In this document: positions 33,468-37,395 of the stretch, in pieces
Layout: every line of letters starts with the position of its first letter
Position numbering within the stretch: the first letter of the stretch is position 1
Source of the DNA: Gemmatimonadota bacterium
GTDB lineage: Bacteria > Gemmatimonadota > Gemmatimonadetes > Longimicrobiales > Gaopeijiaceae
Direction: 5' to 3'
Assembly (NCBI GenBank): GCA_028873825.1
Contig: JAPPNM010000123.1
Coordinates: forward strand, 1 to 37,395
DNA: 37,395 nucleotides
Position numbers and translations under genes: made by a program
Notes under the pieces: model-generated
Told to the model about the DNA's origin: nothing
Database searches by the model: none
What the model saw: only the letters and a program-made list of their open reading frames with translations

Positions 33468-34418
33468 ATGTCGGAAGCCGCCGAGCCCGCAACCTGCCGA
33501 AGAGCCTCCCGGCGCGACGCGAACGGGGAACCGCAGCCGCGCGTGCTGGGCGCCCACGTCTCGGTGGCGGGCGGCGTGGACCGCGCGCCCGGCCGGGCCG
33601 AGGAGATCGGCGCGGCGGTCTTTCAGATCTTCACCAAGCAGCCGAACCGCTGGGCCGATCCCGTCGTTGCGGACGATCGCGTCGCCGCCTTTCGCTCCGA
33701 GACGGCCCGGGCCGGCGTGACCCGCACGGTCTCCCACGACTCCTACCTGATCAACTTGGCGAGCCCCCGCGCCGACCTCTGGCGCCGATCCGCCGACAGC
33801 TTCCGCCGGGAGCTGGAGCGGGCGGCGCTCCTGGGTCTGGACGCGGTCGTCACTCACCCCGGCAACGCCACCGACGGCGACCGGGCGAGCGGGATCTCGC
33901 GAAACGCAGCCGGGGTGGCGCAGGCGCTGGAGGCGGTGCCGGCCGGTCCGCGCGTGCTCCTGGAGCTGACATCGGGGTCCGGCACGTCGGTAGGAGGCAC
34001 CTTCGAGGAACTAGCGAGCATCATCGCGCGGATCCCCGAACCGCACCGCGCCCGAGTGGGCGTCTGCTTCGACACCTGCCACGCCTGGGTCGCCGGGCTG
34101 GATCTGCGGAACGACTTCGACGGGGTGTGGATGCGCGCGGACGACACCTTCGGGGTTCGCCGGGTGGAGGTCTTCCACCTCAACGACGCGAAGGCTCCGT
34201 TCGGCTCGCACCTCGACCGGCACGAGCACATCGGCAAGGGGACGATCGGAATCGGGCCCTTTCGCCGCCTCATGAACGAGGACCGGTTCCGCGACGTGCC
34301 CAAGATCCTGGAGACGCCCAAAGGCGACGACGGAGTGACCGCGGATCGCGAGAATCTGGCGGTGCTGAGAGGGCTCAGGGGGGAGCTTGACTTGATCCTC
34401 CGGCCGGGCACATCATAG
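33468..34418 (+). CDS. nfo: Deoxyribonuclease IV (AP endonuclease)
   Basis: A 316-aa family 2 AP endonuclease of base-excision repair, cutting 5' of abasic sites with a three-zinc centre. Motifs are LGAHVSVAGGVDRAP, VFQIFTKQPNRW, HDSYLINLASP, VVTHPGN, LLELTSGSG, VCFDTCHAWVAG, VEVFHLNDAKAPFGSHLDRHEHIG and ETPKGDD. ATG 33468 gives about 24 extra N-terminal residues before LGAHVS; a shorter start cannot be excluded. Divergent from the S46 peptidase, with a 207-base intergenic stretch, and followed by vapBC. Confidence 0.95.
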   Translation: MSEAAEPATCRRASRRDANGEPQPRVLGAHVSVAGGVDRAPGRAEEIGAAVFQIFTKQPNRWADPVVADDRVAAFRSETARAGVTRTVSHDSYLINLASPRADLWRRSADSFRRELERAALLGLDAVVTHPGNATDGDRASGISRNAAGVAQALEAVPAGPRVLLELTSGSGTSVGGTFEELASIIARIPEPHRARVGVCFDTCHAWVAGLDLRNDFDGVWMRADDTFGVRRVEVFHLNDAKAPFGSHLDRHEHIGKGTIGIGPFRRLMNEDRFRDVPKILETPKGDDGVTADRENLAVLRGLRGELDLILRPGTS

Positions 34419-34466
34419 GTATGCATCATACAGAGTCACAATTTGAGGCACACGGGGAGGCGGAGT

Positions 34467-34724
34467 GTGAAACAGCTTACGGTTCGCGGTCTGGGGGACG
34501 AGCTGACTCGGGCGATTCGGCGGCTTGCCAACCGCGACGGGACGTCGCTCAACCGGGCGGCGGTCAAGCTGTTGCGCCGAGGGGCGGGGCTGGCGGGACC
34601 GGGACCGGACACGGTCGGGTCGTCGCTGGACCACCTCATCGGCACATGGAACGATGCGGAGGCCGGCGAGATCGAGAGTGCATTGCGGCATTTCGAGGGC
34701 GTTGACGAGGCATTGTGGGAATGA
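34467..34724 (+). CDS. VapB-like ribbon-helix-helix antitoxin
   Basis: An 85-aa protein from GTG 34467 with GGAGG upstream. The N-terminus VKQLTVRGLGDELTRAIRRLA then GTSLNRAAVKLLRRGAGL is a ribbon-helix-helix DNA-binding unit of the FitA/VapB sort; the acidic C-terminus (NDAEAGEIESALRHFEGVDE) should wrap the toxin. Its stop overlaps the toxin start by 4 bases (ATGA). Such pairs repress their own promoter, expected in the 48 bases after nfo. Confidence 0.88.
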   Translation: MKQLTVRGLGDELTRAIRRLANRDGTSLNRAAVKLLRRGAGLAGPGPDTVGSSLDHLIGTWNDAEAGEIESALRHFEGVDEALWE

Positions 34725-35155
34725 GGGCGCTGCTCGACTCGAACGCGTACTCGCAGCTGATGCTCGGGCGCGAGCAGGTGAGGCGGATCGTGCGCGGCGC
34801 CGAGGAGGTCCTTTTGTCGGCCGTCGTGCTCGGGGAGCTTCTGTATGGATTCCGGCACGGCTCGCGCTACGAACGCAACATCCGGGGGATGCGCGCTTTC
34901 CTGGACAATCCGTACGTCTCGCTCGTACCGGTCGGAGAAACCACCGCCGACCGGTACTCGAGGATCGCGGCGTCACTCCGCGCAAAGGGCCGTCCCATCC
35001 CTACGAACGATGTCTGGCTCGCAGCCCACGCCATGGAGACGGGGGCCGACCTGGTGTCGGCCGACCGGCACTTCGAGCATGTGGACGGGATTGCGTGGGT
35101 TCGGCTGACAACCGAGGCCTCGGCTACCGCCCTGGACGACGACCCGGAAGCCTGA
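34721..35155 (+). CDS. vapC: VapC-family PIN-domain toxin
   Basis: A 144-aa PIN-domain ribonuclease. The four acidic positions are present: LLDSNAYSQL (Asp), VLGELLYGFRHG (Glu), PTNDVWLAAHAME (Asp) and LVSADRHFEHV (Asp). Full length for the family, so likely active and controlled by the overlapping antitoxin. ATG 34721 overlaps the antitoxin stop. In contrast to the broken PIN gene at 12669-12884, no disruption is seen. A 128-base stretch with no gene follows. Confidence 0.93.
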   Translation: MRALLDSNAYSQLMLGREQVRRIVRGAEEVLLSAVVLGELLYGFRHGSRYERNIRGMRAFLDNPYVSLVPVGETTADRYSRIAASLRAKGRPIPTNDVWLAAHAMETGADLVSADRHFEHVDGIAWVRLTTEASATALDDDPEA

Positions 35156-35283
35156 ACACTCCGAGACGGCGAAGCGGATCTCGCCGCTGTCGTGGACCCG
35201 GCAGCAGAGGAAAGCGCCGGTGCGCCTCCCGCGACAAGCATGTCGACCGTCCCCGGCAGGAAGCCGTGCCGAGTCGCGGTCGG

Positions 35284-36468
35284 CTATGAGGGCGGGAAGG
35301 TCTCCAGCTCATAGACGGCCACGTTCTGGATGCCCAGATCGTCGGTCACCGCGACCAGCACCCAGTCCGAACCGATCTGCTGGACTGAGAACGGTACCGG
35401 GAGGAACATCTCGGCGACCTAGGTACCGCCGTCGTTGAAGGCGACCCAATGGTGTTCGGTCTGTCTTGGCTGGCGGAAGTGCTTCACCCATATGCGGTCC
35501 GCCGCCACCATGATCGTGTTGTGGGACGGGAATCGGGCTGGCAACGCGGGCTCGTCCTGTTTCCACATGGCCTCAAAACGCTGGCGCCAGTCGGCAACCT
35601 GCCACTGCTCGTAAAGCTCGTAGAGGCGATTGCGTTCCAGGTCTATGTCCTCCTGCGTCACTTCAAGGTCCGGGCCTGCCCACCGGATCCGGCGAACCGT
35701 GGTGCCCGCCCAATCGACGAACTCGATCTCATGGCTGTCGCCCGTTCCGATCCATACCCCGTCGTCGGCGACGGCCAACGCTACGTCCCGCCCCCACGTC
35801 AACGGCAATTCGGAAGTCGGGTAGCCATCCCTGAAGTACAGGTGGCGGTCTGTTCCGGGAATCCCCGAACGGAAAACGGTGGCGCTCCCCTTGCCATCGA
35901 CGTAGGCCATGTCCATGGCCCACCGGTGGGGGCCGGGCTCGGAGGGCATCTCGTCATCGCGGGCGTACAGCGTAAAGGCCATGCGGCCGGAAGGCGAACA
36001 CTCGATCGTGCTGTAGGGCCTCCGGTCGCCCAGCCGAAGCCTGTAGTCTTCCACCAGCTCGCCATCGTTGTTCAGGATGGTGATCCGGCTGTGGCGGTCG
36101 TAGACGACGATCCGGTCGTCGCTGGAGCATGTCGGCAGCAGCTTGGGCATCTCGAACTCGACCGGCCCCTCCCCCCGGCGCCCCCTGGACCACAGGTGGG
36201 TACCGTCCGGCCCGAACCGCCGCACCTCGTGGTGACCCCCGGCCATCACGACGATACTGCCGTCCGGAAGCCGGATCGCGCCGCTCACGGCATGGAACGA
36301 ATCGTAGAGCGAGTCCGCCCTCTGGGTGCCACCGCCGATGGAGAGTAGGGGACTGGCGCTCGCCCGGAACGTACGCACCTCCACTGGCTGTCCTCCAGCT
36401 GGATGGAGCGGCAGCGACAAGAATACCGCTAGGCCCCCCGATATGATGGAGGCGGCCCTCCTCCCCAA
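35284..36468 (-). pseudogene. 6-bladed beta-propeller exported protein with in-frame TAG
   Basis: From TTG 36468 (GGGGGAAG upstream) a signal peptide (ASIISGGLAVFLSLPLHPAGG) leads into a 6-bladed beta-propeller: GAIRLPDGSIVVMAGGHHEVRRFGPDGTHLWSRGRRGEGPVEF, SDDRIVVYDRHSRITILNNDGE and IWVKHFRQPRQTEHHWVAF. TAG at 35419-35421 ends the frame at 349 aa. Past it, the same frame runs on for 44 more codons (VAEMFLPVPFSVQQIGSDWV, then LVAVTDDLGIQNVAVYELE) to a TAG at 35284. The tail looks like the last blade, so the TAG is probably a nonsense change of TGG. A sequencing error or a naturally short protein is possible. Confidence 0.72.
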
Positions 36469-36899
36469 TGTGCTTCCCCCTTCTACTTATGGAGTAGGAT
36501 GGTAGCGGGCGGCCGGGCGAAATCGCCGGAAAGCGCCCTTTCCGGGCTCCTCACCATCGCGATGGGTGGGGGCATCCGAAGCTGAATCGTCGCTGGGCTG
36601 GAGGGATTTCGCAAGCGAGGCGGGATGACGGCGATGTGAGGCACTCCTGCAACGGACCCACCGGCCCGAAGGGGCGCCGAGAATCTCGGGGACCGAGGTG
36701 GAGGTGTCGGGGGACCGTCCCGGTTCGTCGACGATTTCTTCAGCCGCAGCAGGGAGGCGCGCAGCGTCGTCCGCGAGCTGCGGAAAGGGCTCCCGGGCGG
36801 GTCGAGTGCAACCGTGGCCATCGCCGCCGCCGCGCGGGCCTGCCGGGGGGCGACGTGACGGTTGCACGTCTCGGGGCTGCTGGGCCGACGTGGGGCGGC
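36469..36899. other. Stretch without a supportable gene
   Basis: Frames are open on both strands (for example 36483-37064 minus), but none has a composition or motif that looks like a real protein. The segment holds the upstream region of the beta-propeller gene and perhaps the unreadable 5' part of the frameshifted gene that follows. Confidence 0.4.
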
Positions 36900-37340
36900 C
36901 CCAATACCTGCAAAGGTAAAAGTGTTCCGGCCAGTGCGAACATGCTCACGGTCAACACGAAGTGCGGGTACTGGAACAACCTGATAGGGGTGTGGCTGTT
37001 CCGCGTGATCGGGCACGAGCAGCAGCACGAGAACGGCGCGAACAAGTGCCTCACCGGAGGGCAACGCCGCGCGGAGCGCTCTCGCCTATATGGAGCATTT
37101 GACGGGGACCAGCCAGTGGACCGTGCAGCAGAAGTTCACGGCGGCGTTCGAGCACTTCGCCCGCGACGGGGTCCCTTTAAACAGGCGATGGAGACCAGGA
37201 CCTCGACCCCCCTCTCCCCGGTGATCTGGGAGTGGCGGGACAAGGGCGCATGGACCTTGCAGGCGCTTCGGCCGGTCCGGCACAATGGGGAGGACGGCTG
37301 CTTGCCGAAACCCGAAAGGGAAAGAAGATTGAAACGATGA
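36900..37340 (+). pseudogene. Frameshifted gene with an HEQQH (HExxH-type) motif
   Basis: Three consecutive protein-like segments lie in alternating frames. One has LTVNTKCGYWNNLIGVWLF and GHEQQHENGANKCL (HEQQH at 37014-37028); after a shift near 37050 comes EGNAARSALAYMEHLTGTSQ then WTVQQKFTAAFEHFARDGV; after a second shift near 37175 comes VIWEWRDKGAWTLQALRPVRHNGEDGC. The segments appear to belong to one protein broken by two compensating shifts. HEQQH resembles the zinc-metallopeptidase HExxH, but no other peptidase mark is visible. The start is unknown and the family is not recognised. Confidence 0.5.
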
Positions 37341-37395
37341 TGATTCCGAGAATCACGCTCGCGACACTGGCCGTTCTGCCGGCGGTGCCTGCGGC
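37337..37395 (+). CDS. 5' end of an exported protein cut by the window edge
   Basis: ATG ATG at 37337-37342, preceded by GGGAAAGAAG, opens MMIPRITLATLAVLPAVPA, a typical signal-peptide start. The frame is open to the last base, so only 19 residues are seen and no family can be named. The ATG overlaps the stop of the frameshifted gene. Confidence 0.45.
   Translation, partial: MMIPRITLATLAVLPAVPA

Noticed and set aside
36483-37064. 193-codon minus-strand frame
   Set aside because: No recognisable motif or convincing start, and it overlaps the plus-strand HEQQH region.

Overview
The window is GC-rich throughout and looks like the chromosome of a member of the Gemmatimonadota or a close relative. 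The evidence for this is inferential: a eukaryote-type IleS, an S46 dipeptidyl-peptidase, an M28/PDZ peptidase, a TonB operon with two ExbD genes, plant-type LRR lipoproteins, a 6-bladed beta-propeller protein and an Rpn-family nuclease. No rRNA, tRNA or CRISPR array was seen.

Positions 1-4251: the end of a purine operon. The purL C-terminus overlaps purF by 4 bases. purF in turn overlaps a beta-class DNA methyltransferase that starts at TTG. A truncated ORF, possibly the lost restriction partner, follows.

Positions 4252-14265: an accessory island. It is bracketed by two homologous LRR lipoprotein genes pointing outward (4468-5250 minus, 13264-14265 plus). Between them lie a phosphorothioate-dependent HNH restriction enzyme whose 3' end is interrupted by a 780-bp IS21-like element with matching inverted ends, two Rpn-family nuclease copies (one intact, one broken), an IS1380 transposase fragment, a PD-(D/E)XK nuclease-like protein, a GIY-YIG protein, a solitary HicB antitoxin, a second tiny fragment of the HNH gene, a pRiA4b ORF-3 protein and a decayed VapBC-like pair. 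Several nuclease folds, duplicated remnants and IS debris suggest a defence and mobile-element hotspot.

Positions 14284-23140 (minus): a tightly packed housekeeping operon, yggS - purine nucleoside phosphorylase - ileS - rluD-like - peptidase MA-like - small DUF3098-like membrane protein - M28 peptidase. IleS carries GLHH instead of HxGH, and the phosphorylase has Asp at the purine-selectivity position. A 16-bp perfect hairpin (23175-23214) separates this operon from the exbB - exbD - exbD - tonB operon (25596-23282).

Positions 25831-33260: cdaA (plus) converges on the minus-strand operon S46 peptidase - GDPD - tilS - hpt - ftsH.

Positions 33468-37395: endonuclease IV, an intact VapBC pair, a beta-propeller gene with an in-frame TAG 44 codons before its apparent end, a frameshifted gene with an HEQQH motif, and the signal-peptide start of a further gene cut by the window edge.
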